Of a DNA stretch of 64,000 bases, positions 26,012 through 38,385 are shown piece after piece (the first letter of the stretch is position 1; each line of letters begins with the position of its first letter). The notes beneath the pieces were generated by a model. That model made no database searches. It saw nothing but the letters and a program-made list of their open reading frames with translations, and was not told the DNA's origin. The stretch covers positions 372,001-436,000 of the forward strand of contig NZ_CP109485.1 in the NCBI RefSeq assembly GCF_035918235.1. Reading direction: 5' to 3'. The DNA comes from Streptomyces sp. NBC_01445. Lineage in GTDB: Bacteria; Actinomycetota; Actinomycetes; Streptomycetales; Streptomycetaceae. Both the position numbers and the translations under genes were made by a program.

Positions 26012-26881
26012 ATGAGTCCGACACCGCACCTGAACGAGTTGGGCGAGTTCCTCAAGGCCCGCCGGGCCGAGCTGAGCCCTCGGGCCGTGGGCCTGCCCGA
26101 CAGCGGCGGGCCGCGCCGGGTCGCCGGGCTGCGCAGGGAAGAAGTTGCCCAACTCGTGTCGATCTCCACGGACTACTACACCCGCCTGGAGCAGGGCCGG
26201 CTGCCCCCTTCGGCGCCGGTGCTTGAGGCGGTGGCACAGGCCCTGCATCTGGATGACGACCAGCGACGCTATCTGTTCGGCCTGGCCGGGAAAGAGACCG
26301 CGAGGCCGCGCCGCAGGGCCCGGCAGAAGGTCCAGCCGCAACTGCGCAGGGTCTTGGACGACCTCACCGCCACGCCCGCGATCGTGATGGGCCGCCGGAT
26401 GGATGTCATCGCCTGGAACCCCCTGGCAGCGGCGCTCGTCACCGACTTCGCCGCCGTCCCGGAAAAGCACCGCAATTACGTACGCATTCTGTTCACCGAC
26501 CCGACGATGCGCACCCTCTATGCCGATTGGAAAGGCGTCGCCCGCACCGCGGTTGCGCAATTGCGCATGGAGGCGGCGAAGTATCCCGACGATCCTCGTC
26601 TGACCGCTCTGGTCGGCGAGTTGTCCGTTCAGGACGAGGACTTCCGCCAGTGGTGGGCCGCGCATCATGTCGCCACCCTCAGCGTGGGCACGAAGGTCCT
26701 CAACCACCCGGTCGCAGGCGAGCTCTCCCTGGACTGGGACACCCTGACCGCCAGCACCGACCCCGACCAGCAGCTCGTCGTCTGGACGGCCGAAGTCGGT
26801 TCCCCCACCCACGACGGGCTGCGCATTCTCGCCTCCTGGGCGGCCGGCCAGCACCGGACCACCGCGGAGCCCGCCGGATGA
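26012..26881 (+). CDS. XRE-family regulator with MmyB-like ligand domain
   Basis: 289 aa. The helix-turn-helix is in PRRVAGLRREEVAQLVSIST and DYYTRLEQGRLPPSAPVLEA. The C-terminal half (RQKVQPQLRRVLDDLTATPA, then MGRRMDVIAWNPLAAALVTD and FTDPTMRTLYADW) is the MmyB-type domain thought to bind a lipid-like or aromatic ligand. It is divergent from the CMD-SDR-cupin operon; in Streptomyces such regulators usually control the adjacent oxidoreductase genes. It is convergent with a related XRE gene immediately downstream (12-bp gap). Confidence 0.93.
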   Translation: MSPTPHLNELGEFLKARRAELSPRAVGLPDSGGPRRVAGLRREEVAQLVSISTDYYTRLEQGRLPPSAPVLEAVAQALHLDDDQRRYLFGLAGKETARPRRRARQKVQPQLRRVLDDLTATPAIVMGRRMDVIAWNPLAAALVTDFAAVPEKHRNYVRILFTDPTMRTLYADWKGVARTAVAQLRMEAAKYPDDPRLTALVGELSVQDEDFRQWWAAHHVATLSVGTKVLNHPVAGELSLDWDTLTASTDPDQQLVVWTAEVGSPTHDGLRILASWAAGQHRTTAEPAG

Positions 26882-26892
26882 ACCTCGTGTAG

Positions 26893-27810
26893 TCAGTCCC
26901 GGCGGGTCTGCTGCCCGGTGGCTTCCGGAGCGGGCTCAGGGCGTGGCGCCGGCTGTGGTGCGGTCATGTCGAGCAGGAGCAGGGCGTCGTGATCGGGAGT
27001 GCCGGGTTCGGCGGTGTAGACGCCGATGCGCTGCCCAGGGGTTCCTTCCACCTGCAGGGACTGCGACGTGAGGGTGACTGTTCCGACCTGCGGGTGCTGG
27101 AACGTCTTGTGGGCGGGCTTGCGGCCCGTCACCTCGTAGCGCTCCCAGAGTCCCGCGAAGTCGGGGCTTTTGAGGAGGAGTTCGCCGACGAGGTGAGTGA
27201 GGTCGGGGGCGTCGGGGGCGGTGCCGGCGATGGCACGCAGGCGGGCGACGCACGCGGTGATCTGCCGGTCCCAGTCGGCAAACAAATCCCGGGCAACGGG
27301 GTGGAGGAAGAGGTAGCGGGCCAGGTTGCGTTGCTTGACGGGCCAGTCGTCCAGGCCCGCGTACAGGGCGAGTCCGCCGGGGTTCCACGCCAGCATGTCC
27401 ATGCTCCGGCTGATGACGTACGCCGGGTTCGGGCGGAGCGATTCCAGCAGCAGCTTGAGGTGGGGGCGCACGGTACGGCTGGGCGCAGGCGGCGGTTCGG
27501 GGACGTAGCGAGCAGCGCGGGCGGCGAGCTCGCGCAGGTGCTGGTGTTCCTGGTCGTCCATGTGCAGGGCGCGGGCGAGCGAGTCGAGGACGGCGGGGCT
27601 GGGGCGGGTCTCCTTGCCGCGCTCCATGCGCACGTAATAGTCGATGCTGATGCCGGCGAGGGTGGCCAGCTCCTCGCGGCGCAGGCCCGGGGTGCGCCGG
27701 ATGCCGGCGCCGACGGTGAGTCCGACGTGTTCGGGGCTGGTCTGGGTGCGGCGGGCACGCAGGTAGCGGCCCAGCTCGGCGCCCTCGCTGTGCGCGCTCT
27801 CGGATGCCAT
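26893..27810 (-). CDS. second XRE-family regulator with MmyB-like ligand domain
   Basis: 305 aa from ATG 27810. Helix-turn-helix TPGLRREELATLAGISIDYY followed by VRMERGKETRPSPAVLDSLA. C-terminal ligand domain YVISRSMDMLAWNPGGLALY and RYLFLHPVARDLFADWDRQ. It is a paralogue of the gene at 26012 and lies tail to tail with it. It is divergent from the AKR-ADH-AKR operon starting at 28023, so it is the likely regulator of that operon. An inverted repeat lies in the gap. Confidence 0.93.
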   Translation of the reverse strand: MASESAHSEGAELGRYLRARRTQTSPEHVGLTVGAGIRRTPGLRREELATLAGISIDYYVRMERGKETRPSPAVLDSLARALHMDDQEHQHLRELAARAARYVPEPPPAPSRTVRPHLKLLLESLRPNPAYVISRSMDMLAWNPGGLALYAGLDDWPVKQRNLARYLFLHPVARDLFADWDRQITACVARLRAIAGTAPDAPDLTHLVGELLLKSPDFAGLWERYEVTGRKPAHKTFQHPQVGTVTLTSQSLQVEGTPGQRIGVYTAEPGTPDHDALLLLDMTAPQPAPRPEPAPEATGQQTRRD

Positions 27811-27823
27811 GACTCCAGTCTCA

Positions 27824-27853
27824 CTCGCACATGACCTGGTCCGCAGGTGCGAG
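27824..27853. promoter_or_regulatory. inverted repeat in the XRE/AKR divergent gap, possible operator
   Basis: Outer arms CTCGCAC (27824-27830) and GTGCGAG (27847-27853), with nested arms ACCTG / CAGGT around GTCCG. It sits 14 bp upstream of the XRE start, a natural place for autoregulation. Confidence 0.55.
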
Positions 27854-28010
27854 GGGGGCCCTGTCATTACCCCCGAAGAGCCCGCCCTGCCACACCGGCG
27901 CAATCCGGGCGAAGCTCAATGAGCAAGACGCGGACAGCCCGACTACGGCCGGCGCGGGCACGACCAGCCGGGCTGGGCGAGAGCGAAGAGGCCGGGTGGC
28001 GCCACGATGA

Positions 28011-30963
<2,953 letters not shown>

Positions 30964-31039
30964 CTCGAGTCTGTCCCGGGGCGAGCGACAAGGCCGCACC
31001 GTCGGCCGTCGCTCGCCCCTTCCCGATTCCGGATCCCTC

Positions 31040-31290
31040 TTGAAGGGCCCAACTGTCAACCAGCCAAACCGCAGTTCAGTCCGCCGCCGCACGTTCCTGC
31101 GCGCCGCGCTGCCGACCGGAGTTGCAACCATGACCGCACCCCACCTCACCGGCTGCTCGACAGCGAACAATCAGCCAGACCCCAACCGGCCCAAGACCGC
31201 GCCGAGCCCGGCGCCAAGCGATGCGACACGGGCACGGTGCTGCTCGCCTGCTTCTCCCGGCCTGAACGCGCCGCCCTTGACTCGGCCCAG
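31040..31290 (+). pseudogene. flavodoxin-like lipoprotein, N-terminal fragment with frameshift
   Basis: VNQPNRSSVRRRTFLRAALP carries a twin-arginine signal, and the lipobox is LTGCS. After the spacer, ATRARVLLACFSRPE, the start of a flavodoxin domain (first beta strand and phosphate loop), needs a change of frame near 31235. Homology then ends. No good start codon is present (TTG 31040 only). It is probably the remains of a fourth gene of the preceding operon. Confidence 0.65.
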
Positions 31291-31437
31291 CGGATTGGAC
31301 GCGGCCGTGTGCATGTCGCTGCCATGACGGGAGACGAGGTTCCGTTCCGCGAGGTCGTAGAACTCCGCGCCAGGCTCCGTGCCGCGGGTGGGGAGCCGAT
31401 GTGGTCCGCAGGCGTGTGCGGAGGGTCGCGCTTCAGG

Positions 31438-31680
31438 AGGCGGAGCAAAGGTGTATGCGGACGGTCTTGCCACCGTCCCGGATGAACCTGCCGATGAGGT
31501 CGCCGAGTTGGTGCACCAGGAGCAGCCCTCGGCCGCACTCGTTTCGGGGGCCGCTGCGCTACCCGGCGACGATTGCCTCACTGAATTCCCGGAACTCGGC
31601 GATCGGGTCGGACACGTCGATCACAGCGAGTCAGCAGCGGGGCAGCTACAGGCCACTTCATAGGGCTGCCACCTCAGTGA
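31438..31680 (-). pseudogene. possible HATPase (anti-sigma/RsbW-like) fragment
   Basis: The minus strand reads VIDVSDPIAEFREFSEAIVA, then a stop, then NECGRGLLLVHQLGDLIGRF followed by DGGKTVRIHL. G-R-G-L-L-L-V and G-K-T-V are the signatures of the last part of Streptomyces RsbW-like ATP-binding proteins. The N-terminal ATP site is missing and the frame is interrupted. Weak but reasonable. Confidence 0.45.
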
Positions 31681-31842
31681 GCGAGGCTGAATCTTGTACC
31701 GCAATGATCGCGGAGCCGAGTACAGAGCTGCCTGATGGAGTGACGTGCTCAGCCGGTGGCTTGCGGGGTGTCCAGTGGCCGGGCGAAATCTGCGAGCATG
31801 TGGAATCTGGTCGGCTATCGGCAAGGTGACCGCGAAAGACGA

Positions 31843-31870
31843 CCGGCCGCCCGGACATGCGGGCGGCCGG
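31843..31870. terminator. GC-rich hairpin, possible terminator
   Basis: Stem CCGGCCGCCC / GGGCGGCCGG with loop GGACATGC. It lies downstream of the minus-strand reductase at 31985 and would terminate that leftward transcript. Confidence 0.65.
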
Positions 31871-31984
31871 ACCGGTGTCACACTCCGTCACACTCGGAGC
31901 GCCACCCCTGGGCCGCCGTGCCGAGTTGTTGCCATCGTCCATGGCGGGCCAGGGGTTCTTTGCCGCCTGAGAGGCGGGAGCGGG

Positions 31985-32713
31985 TCAGGAGAGCCAGTCG
32001 GTGTAGCGGGTGGGGGCGAGGTGGGCGTTCTTGTCGGTGAGGACGTCACCCTTGACGGCGGCGAACATACCCGCGGTGGGGTCGGTGACGACGGTGCGGT
32101 TGTCGCCCTTGTGGGACAGCGTGATGCGGCCCAGCTCGTCCAGGGTGAAGATCTCGGGGCCGCCGATGTTGCGGATGCCGTTCAGCGGGGTGCCGGCGGC
32201 GACCTGTGCCACCTCGTTGGCCACGTCCTTGGAGGCGATCGGCTGGATCGGTGTGGCAGGCAACCGTACGGTGTCGCCGTCGGCCGTCCACGACAGAGCA
32301 GCATCCATGAACTCCATGAACTGCGTCGCCCGGACGATCGAGTAGGGAACCGACGCGTCCACGAGGAGCTTCTCCTGGAGCACCTTGGCCCGGTAGTAGT
32401 CCAGCTCCGGCACCTGGTCCACGCCGACGATTGAGAGGATGACGAAGTGGCCGACGCTGCCCTTCCCGGCAGCGGCGAGAAGGTTGTCCATCGAGGTCTG
32501 GAAGAAGGCCGGGGAGGCTTCGTCGAAGGTCGGGGAATTCGTCAGGTTGACGACGACGTCGGCTCCCGCCACCGCCTCTTCCACTCCCTGGCCGCTGATG
32601 ACGTCGACTCCACTGGACTTCGAGTGCGGTACCGCCTCATGCCCGGCAGCGTTCAGATTCTTGACGACCTGCGATCCGATCAGGCCGGTGCCGCCGATGA
32701 CTGCGAACTTCAT
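31985..32713 (-). CDS. NAD(P)-binding atypical SDR (NmrA-like) reductase
   Basis: 242 aa from ATG 32713 (MKFAVIGGTGLIGSQVV), the dinucleotide motif G-G-T-G-L-I-G being at the very N-terminus. It lacks the Y-x-x-x-K pair at the usual place, has HFVILSIVGVDQVPELDYYR and YSIVRATQFMEFMDA, and belongs to the NmrA/atypical SDR group that reduces or senses NAD(P)H-linked substrates. AAAGG precedes the start. It lies 101 bp downstream of the nitroreductase on the same strand and may be co-transcribed. Confidence 0.9.
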   Translation of the reverse strand: MKFAVIGGTGLIGSQVVKNLNAAGHEAVPHSKSSGVDVISGQGVEEAVAGADVVVNLTNSPTFDEASPAFFQTSMDNLLAAAGKGSVGHFVILSIVGVDQVPELDYYRAKVLQEKLLVDASVPYSIVRATQFMEFMDAALSWTADGDTVRLPATPIQPIASKDVANEVAQVAAGTPLNGIRNIGGPEIFTLDELGRITLSHKGDNRTVVTDPTAGMFAAVKGDVLTDKNAHLAPTRYTDWLS

Positions 32714-32814
32714 GACATGCCTTTCATGGGGATTACATGCGCAACGTGGCACATGAACAAATATGTGGACGCGGCAAGAAGCGGCGCCTTGACCAGTTGA
32801 GGAGGTGGAGGGCG

Positions 32815-33483
32815 TCACAGACCGTCGACGAATGTGACCGTCTCGTCGAGCGGCGCCCGGCCCGTACGGGCGTCACTCACCGTGACGTCCTCGAATCCGA
32901 TCGACATGCCGCAGAAGAGCATGAGCTCGTCCGGGGGTGACAGGACCTCCGCGACGGTCCTGTGGAACTTCGCCCATGCCATCTGCGGGCAGCTGTTCAG
33001 CCCTTCGGCACGGAGCAGCAGCATGACGGTCTGCAGATACATGCCGACATCGGCCCATTGGGCGGGGCCCATGTCGCGGTCGATGTAGCAGAACAGCGCG
33101 GCGGGCGCACCGAAGCAATCCCAGTTCGCGGAAGCGGCCCGCTGGCGTGCCTCCAGGTCCGCGCGCGCAATGCCGAGTGCGCCGTAGCGCTGCTCACCGA
33201 AGGCGGACCGGCGCTCCCGGTACGGGGACTTCAGCACGAGGGGGTACTGCTCGTACTCCGGCTCGTCCCAGGGGTCGCCCGCGGCCAGGCGCTCGCCGGC
33301 GCGCTTTTTGACCTCGGCCAGCGGCCCGCCGGTCAGCACGTAGGCGTGCCATGGCTGAATGTTCGATCCGGACGGCGACCAGGCCGCGGCGGACAGCACA
33401 CGGTCCAGCACCTCCCTCGGGACGTGCCGGTCGGTGAACCCGCGCACCGCCCGTCGGCTCGTGACTGCCTCGTAGACATCCAT
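32815..33483 (-). CDS. nitroreductase-family flavoprotein
   Basis: 222 aa. FMN-binding features: SRRAVRGFTDRHVPREVLDR at the N-terminus, WSPSGSNIQPWHAYVLTG, and NSCPQMAWAKFHRTVAEVLS with GMSIGFEDV near the end. It is a typical dimeric NAD(P)H-dependent nitroreductase that reduces nitroaromatics or quinones. Divergent from the FMN azoreductase at 33632 across a short gap with an inverted repeat. The two flavin enzymes probably respond to the same signal. Confidence 0.93.
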   Translation of the reverse strand: MDVYEAVTSRRAVRGFTDRHVPREVLDRVLSAAAWSPSGSNIQPWHAYVLTGGPLAEVKKRAGERLAAGDPWDEPEYEQYPLVLKSPYRERRSAFGEQRYGALGIARADLEARQRAASANWDCFGAPAALFCYIDRDMGPAQWADVGMYLQTVMLLLRAEGLNSCPQMAWAKFHRTVAEVLSPPDELMLFCGMSIGFEDVTVSDARTGRAPLDETVTFVDGL

Positions 33484-33545
33484 GATCGCCTGTCTCCCCG
33501 TCTGCTCGACGCATCAGCTTTCGTCACAACCGAGATAGTATCACT

Positions 33546-33560
33546 CACGACCATCTCGTG
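33546..33560. promoter_or_regulatory. inverted repeat in nitroreductase/azoreductase gap
   Basis: CACGA-CCATC-TCGTG, with AT-rich flanks (GATAGTATCA on the left, TTTGACTATAG on the right) that look like promoter elements for both directions. No regulator gene is adjacent. Confidence 0.5.
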
Positions 33561-33631
33561 TTTGACTATAGCCGAGCACGAATACTCAGCCCCTGGCTCC
33601 CCGCCTCGGGCACTGCACATTGGAGAAGCCC

Positions 33632-34282
33632 ATGGCTACGCTGCTGCACATCGACTCGTCCGTGTTGCCCGGGGAGGTGTCCTCGTCCCGTTCGGTCACG
33701 GCCGCCTTCCGTAAGACCTGGGAGGAGCAGCACCCGGAGGGCACGGTGATCTACCGCGATCTCGCGGCCAACCCTGTCCCGCACATCACCGCCGACGCCT
33801 GGTCCGCCGGCTACGTGGCCCCGTCCGCGCGCACCCCTGAGCAGTCGGCCGCGTTCGCCGCGCGCGTGAAGCTCATCGAGGAGCTGGAGGAGGCGGACGC
33901 CGTCCTGATCGGCGCCCCGATGTACAACTTCTCGATTCCCTCGACCCTCAAGGCGTGGCTGGACAGCGTGCTCCTGCTCGGCCGCACGGCGGGCGAGGCC
34001 CCCTCCGCCCAGGGCACCCCGGTTGTGGTCGTCGCCAGCCGCGGCGGCTCCTACGCGCCGGGCACCCCGCGCGAGGGCTTCGAGTTCGTACAGAACTATC
34101 TGGAGGCCGTCCTTAAGGGCACCCTCGGTCTGGACCTCGACTTCATCGTCCCGGAACTCACCATGGCCCCACGCAATGCGGCCATGGCAGACCTGATCCC
34201 CCTCTACGAGGCTTCCCGCAAGCGCGCCTTCGAGGACGCGACCATCAAGGCCAAGGAACTCGCGGAAAGCATCGCCGCGTAA
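33632..34282 (+). CDS. azoR: FMN-dependent NADH-azoreductase
   Basis: 216-aa flavodoxin-fold enzyme. LLHIDSSVLPGEVSSSRSVT forms the FMN phosphate loop and APMYNFSIPSTLKAWLDSVL the flavin-binding segment, both hallmarks of AzoR. ATG 33632 has TGGAG eight bases upstream. It reduces azo compounds and quinones by two-electron transfer. Divergent from the nitroreductase gene. Confidence 0.94.
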   Translation: MATLLHIDSSVLPGEVSSSRSVTAAFRKTWEEQHPEGTVIYRDLAANPVPHITADAWSAGYVAPSARTPEQSAAFAARVKLIEELEEADAVLIGAPMYNFSIPSTLKAWLDSVLLLGRTAGEAPSAQGTPVVVVASRGGSYAPGTPREGFEFVQNYLEAVLKGTLGLDLDFIVPELTMAPRNAAMADLIPLYEASRKRAFEDATIKAKELAESIAA

Positions 34283-34658
34283 CCCGCCGGGCACCAGTCG
34301 CCGTGTGACGCCTCGCCCCAGGACGTCACACGGCGACCTCGGCGTCTGCGCCCTCTCCGATGGTGCCTATGGAGCTGTGCACCTCGGTGGCCCGACGCTG
34401 GGCGCGGCCAAGGGTTCGGCTTGTCGGCAGTGCACGCACCGGGACAACGGAGATGCGCAGGGTGAAGAACACGCCGACCAGACATGCGGCGCGGCGGCCG
34501 CCCGGACGACTCGACCCCGTCGGCGACGAAGCCCCGAGAACCGCCTCCAGGCAGGCCAATGCACGAAGGTCGCAGCCCTCAAGATCGGGGCCGCCCCACA
34601 GAAGCCCTTTGAAACGAAGAGGGCTGTCGTGGCAGGCGACCGGTACGCGCGGGCGCCC
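34283..34658. other. gene-free stretch downstream of azoR
   Basis: No convincing ORF. Plus- and minus-strand frames are antisense or random. It lies between two convergent genes (azoR and the MarR gene). A GTGTGACG / CGTCACAC inverted repeat near 34302-34330 may be the azoR terminator. Confidence 0.5.
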
Positions 34659-35144
34659 TTACACCTCGTCGTCTGCGGGATAGGCGAACCTGGTCAGCAG
34701 ATCCCTCAGCTGCGCGGACTCGCCGGGCCCCAGTTCGGCAACCAGATGCTCAGACAGCGGCTCCGCTGCCACGTGTGCCGCATCGAAGAGCTCGACGCCC
34801 TGAGGGGTGATCTCCACTGCCCGCACCCGCCGGTCCCCCGGAACGGTCTTGCGTACGGCCAGCCCCATGCGCTCCAGATCGTCCACGACCCGCATGATTC
34901 CCGCCTTGTCCGACCCCGTCGCCGTCGCCAGGTCCCGCTGCACTGTGGGCCCGTCGTTGACCAGGGCGATCAGCACGGCGAAATGCCGCAACTCGATACC
35001 GAGCGGCCGGAGCGCCTCCCCCATTACAGCGGCCGCACGCCAGTGCGCCCGGCGTAGCAGCAAGCCGAGAGCGAAAGGCGATTCATCCCCAGGGCGGTCG
35101 GTCGCGCGCGAGGCGGTGGCTTGGTGAGGAACGTCGGCGGCCAT
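34659..35144 (-). CDS. MarR-family transcriptional regulator
   Basis: 161 aa. Winged helix: PTVQRDLATATGSDKAGIMR followed by VVDDLERMGLAVRKTVPGDR and RVRAVEITPQG. The dimerisation helices LGLLLRRAHWRAAAVMGEAL and LTRFAYPADDEV frame it. Upstream is a 13-bp perfect palindrome suited to autoregulation. The divergent gene that such a MarR protein would normally control is gone: the sequence beyond the palindrome is IS3 debris. It may therefore be an orphan, or act on azoR or other flavoenzymes nearby (inference). Confidence 0.92.
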   Translation of the reverse strand: MAADVPHQATASRATDRPGDESPFALGLLLRRAHWRAAAVMGEALRPLGIELRHFAVLIALVNDGPTVQRDLATATGSDKAGIMRVVDDLERMGLAVRKTVPGDRRVRAVEITPQGVELFDAAHVAAEPLSEHLVAELGPGESAQLRDLLTRFAYPADDEV

Positions 35145-35173
35145 AAGGGAACTTTACCAGCCGTCCACTCATT

Positions 35174-35186
35174 CGATACGGTATCG
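35174..35186. promoter_or_regulatory. palindromic operator upstream of the MarR gene
   Basis: CGATACGGTATCG is a perfect 13-bp palindrome, 29 bp before the MarR start and next to AT-rich sequence (TTTGAAACTAAATA) that could be a promoter element. Confidence 0.7.
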
Positions 35187-35289
35187 TTTGAAACTAAATA
35201 TGGGGTGCCGGGACTGCCCGCGCGAGGGGGTGCCCGAGCCAATCCCGATGGGGCATCGGCCGGCCTTGCCGCATACGAGGGTTCCAGCA

Positions 35290-35840
35290 CCAAAACTGGG
35301 ATCACCCGGTCAGTCTTTTCCTGACATGCGGCGTACAGCGCATACGCTGCGACCGCGCGCTCCCACCACCCGGCCCTCTCGTCCGCGGTGAAGTCACGGC
35401 GCACGAGGTCGTCGTGGACCGGCGGACCGGCCTTCCTAACCCTGCCGCGCTTCTTCTCCAAGACGCTCCACCAGCGATTGTTCCGGCAGATTCGCCATAC
35501 GGTCCGGTCGGCTATTGCAGTCCTCGAACTGCGGGCTTCATCGGCCAGGAAGCGATAGCCGAACTCCGGAGGCTCACGATGGGCATCGAACAACGCGTTT
35601 GCGCGATGAGCCTCCTCGAGCACCGCATCGGCCAACGGCCGGTCGAGCCAGCAGTAGTAGGGCTGTCCGGCGAGTTGGAGGACCCGGCACTGACCGTGAC
35701 GGGAATCCCGTCCGTGGCCAGCTCATTCACGAGCGGGCAGATCCCTTTCCTGGCAGATTCGCCTGCGGCAGGTAGACCGTGACCTGTCCCCTTCCGGGTG
35801 CTGCTCCTGCACCCATAACTACGGGACGCCGTCATCCCCA
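35290..35840 (-). pseudogene. IS3-family transposase (OrfB) fragment
   Basis: From right to left: PYYCWLDRPLADAVLEEAHR (in one frame), then ANALFDAHREPPEFGYRFLA, DEARSSRTAIADRTVWRICR and NNRWWSVLEKKRGRVRKAGP in another, then PPVHDDLVRRDFTADERAGW. This is the region just before the DDE catalytic core of IS3 OrfB; the core is missing and frames are broken. Related debris is found at 38.4-38.5 kb and 63.2-63.3 kb. It replaces whatever gene originally faced the MarR promoter. Confidence 0.75.
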
Positions 35841-35952
35841 GTACGCCTCAACTGCGGTGCAGAGAACACCCGCCGCTCGGCCCGAGCCCGAATGCCCAGG
35901 GCAGCGCCCAACCCATCTGGCGGGCCAACCGCGACCGCTCAGCCGGGCCAAG

Positions 35953-35991
35953 TAGGGGGCTCAGTCACAACAGCTGTGACTGAGCCCCCTA
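35953..35991. terminator. strong bidirectional hairpin terminator
   Basis: Perfect 17-bp stem TAGGGGGCTCAGTCACA with its complement around loop ACAGC. It lies 8 bp beyond the stop of the leftward PP2C phosphatase gene. Confidence 0.92.
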
Positions 35992-35999
35992 AAGCTCGT

Positions 36000-38167
36000 T
36001 CAGCCCGGCGCCGACTGAAGGACGGAGGCCAGATCCGGGAACTCCGGGTGTTCGTTCTCGCTCAGCTCAGCCCAGACCGTCTTGCCGTGCCGGGCGTGGC
36101 GGGTTCCCCAGTGCTCGGCGAGCTGGGCGACGAGGAGCAGGCCGCGCCCTCCCTCGTCGAAGTCGCGGGCCCGGCGCAGGTGGGGGGTGGTGCTGCTGTC
36201 GTCGGACACCTCGCACAGGAGGGCGCGGTCGCGGATGAGGCGCAACCGGGGGGCCTGCCGTAGCGGATGGCGTTGGTGACCAGTTCGCTGACCACCAGTT
36301 CGGCGGTGAAGTCGAGTTCCTCCAGCCCCCAGGCGGTCAGCTGCCGGGCGACGCTCGAACGAGCCCCGGCGACGGCTGCCGGGTCGGCGTCCAGGTCCCA
36401 GGCGGCGACCTGGCGGTCCCCAAGGGTGCGCGTGCGAGCGAGCAGCAGGGCAACGTCGTCGTGGGGTCGCTCGGCGGACAGCAGGGCTTCAAGCACGGTG
36501 TCGCAGGCAGCCTCCAGGGAGTCGGAGGGTTGCGCGAGAGCGTGGCGCAAGAGCGTAAGGCCCGCCTCGACGTCGCGGTCGCGGGCTTCGATCAGGCCGT
36601 CGGTGAACAGGGCCAGCAAGCTGCCTTCGGGAAGGTCGACCTCCGCCGCCTCGAACGGCAGGCCGCCCAAGCCCAGCGGCGGGCCGGGCGGCAGATCGAG
36701 GAGGCCGACGGTTCCGTCGCGGGCCACCACGGCGGGCGGCACATGCCCCGCGCGTGCCAAGGAGCAGCGCCCGGCGACGGGGTCGTAGACGGCGTACAGG
36801 CACGTGGCACCGGCGTCCCCAGCCGCTTCCGTGTCCGATTCGGCCGAGGCTTCCGCGTACAGCCGCAGGACGACATCGTCCAGGTGTGTCAGCAGCTCGT
36901 CGGGAGGCAGGTCGATGTCGGCGAGGGTGCGGACCGCCGTCCGCATGCGACCCATCGTGGCGGCGGCCCGGATGCCGTGGCCGACCACATCGCCCACCAC
37001 CAGGGCGACCCGGGCACCAGACAGCGGGATGACGTCGTACCAGTCGCCGCCCACGCCGGCCTGGGAACCGGCAGGCAGGTAACGGCAGGCAACCTCGACG
37101 GCGGACTGCTCCGGCATACGCCGTGGGAGCAGACTGCGCTGCAGAGTGAGGGCGGTGTCACGGGCGTGGGTATAGCAGCGGGCGTTGTCGACGGCCACCG
37201 CGGCCCTCGCCGCGACCTCCTGGGCGAGCAGCAGATCCTCGTTGTCGAAGAAGTCGGCGTTGCCATGACGGGAGAACTGCGCGACACCGAGGGTCGTGCC
37301 GCGCGCACTCAGCGGCACGACCAGCGTGGAGCGGATGCGAGGGGCCCCGGCGTCGTCGGTCGGATCCGTCGGCGCCGCCGTGTGCCGGGAGGGCTGCCCG
37401 GTGGCCAGGGCGCGCCCCGAAGGCGATCCCTCCGGGCAGATATGGACCTCCCCCGACCGAATCGTCGGCTCCGGCCCGCCTTCCACCACCGCCGCCTGGG
37501 CAAACCGGTGCAGCAGGAGCGGGCCCGGCGCCGGAGTGTCGTCCCCGTAGACCACGGAGTCGAGCAGGTCGACGGTGACAAGGTCGGCGAAGTGGTCGGT
37601 GGCGAGATCCGCCAGCTCCTGAGTGGTGCGCGCGATGTCCAGGGTGGTCCCGACGCGCATGCCGGCCTCGTTCACCACGGACAGCCGCCACTGCAGTCGA
37701 CGGTCCCGCTCCTCCTGGAACACCATGACGTCCTGCTCGCAGGTGCGATCCAAGTATCCGGTGGCCGTTGCCAGCAGCTGGCGAGATGCCAAGCTGATCA
37801 GCTCGGCATCGTTAGCCAGCAGGGGCACTTCCGCGAGCAGCCTGTCGAGTAAGACGCCCTGCGCAAGCCGGTGCGCCCGCAGCATCGCGCTGGCTGGCGT
37901 GCCCCGCCGCGCCAGCCAACGTACCCGTTCCACATCGGAGGCTGGCGGTTCGATCTCGCCCGGCTCGATGCCGTACTCAAGGCCAGCCAGCACACCGATG
38001 ACGTGTTCGCTGATGTTCTCATACGTCATACGGGCGAGATCCGGATCGTCCCAGAGTTCGGGAACCTCACCGCGCAGGCATCGCTCCACGTCGGCGACCA
38101 GCTCGTCCGTTCTCGGGCCGAGCTCACGCCCGACACGGGACACAAGGCTGTCCGCCGTCAAGTCCAC
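36000..38167 (-). CDS. GAF-PP2C (SpoIIE-type) phosphatase with C-terminal HATPase, interrupted by one frameshift
   Basis: Large cytoplasmic signalling protein of about 720 aa, starting at GTG 38167. Order: an N-terminal RsbU/PucR-like helical region (about 1-165), a GAF domain (about 175-330, ending NEDLLLAQEVAARAAVAVDN), the PP2C phosphatase (GVGGDWYDVIPLSGARVALV, GDVVGHGIRAAATMGRMRTA, LALFTDGLIEARDRD, HDDVALLLARTR) and an RsbW-like HATPase (VVSELVTNAIRYGRPP). In the HATPase a run of six G at 36248-36253 is one base short: the -/+1 frame carries LRLIRDRALLCEVSDDSST and GGRGLLLVAQLAEHWGTRH to a stop at 36000. As read, the product ends at 36062 with a scrambled tail. A sequencing error is possible. 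Confidence 0.9.
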
Positions 38168-38205
38168 ACTGTCGACATTACGCCGAACGGGAGGCCCCGC
38201 GAGCT

Positions 38206-38385
38206 GTCAGGCCCGGCCCTGTCGTTCGGCCCCAGACGGGCGTAGTAGTCGATGAGATCCGGGACGTCCACGCGGTGGCGGGGGTTGACGACCTGCTCGA
38301 CCGGGGCGCCCTGGAGCAAGCGCTTCACCGGCATCTCCAGCTTCTTGCCGGTACGGGTGTGCGGGATGGCCGGAACTTCGAGGTC
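38206..38385 (-). pseudogene. acetoacetyl-CoA synthetase C-terminal fragment
   Basis: VPAIPHTRTGKKLEMPVKRL, LQGAPVEQVVNPRHRVDVPD and LIDYYARLGPN are the last 55 residues of an acetoacetate-CoA ligase, including the catalytic lysine loop (T-G-K-K). The adenylation core is missing; at its left end it is fused to IS3 debris. A relic. Confidence 0.75.
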
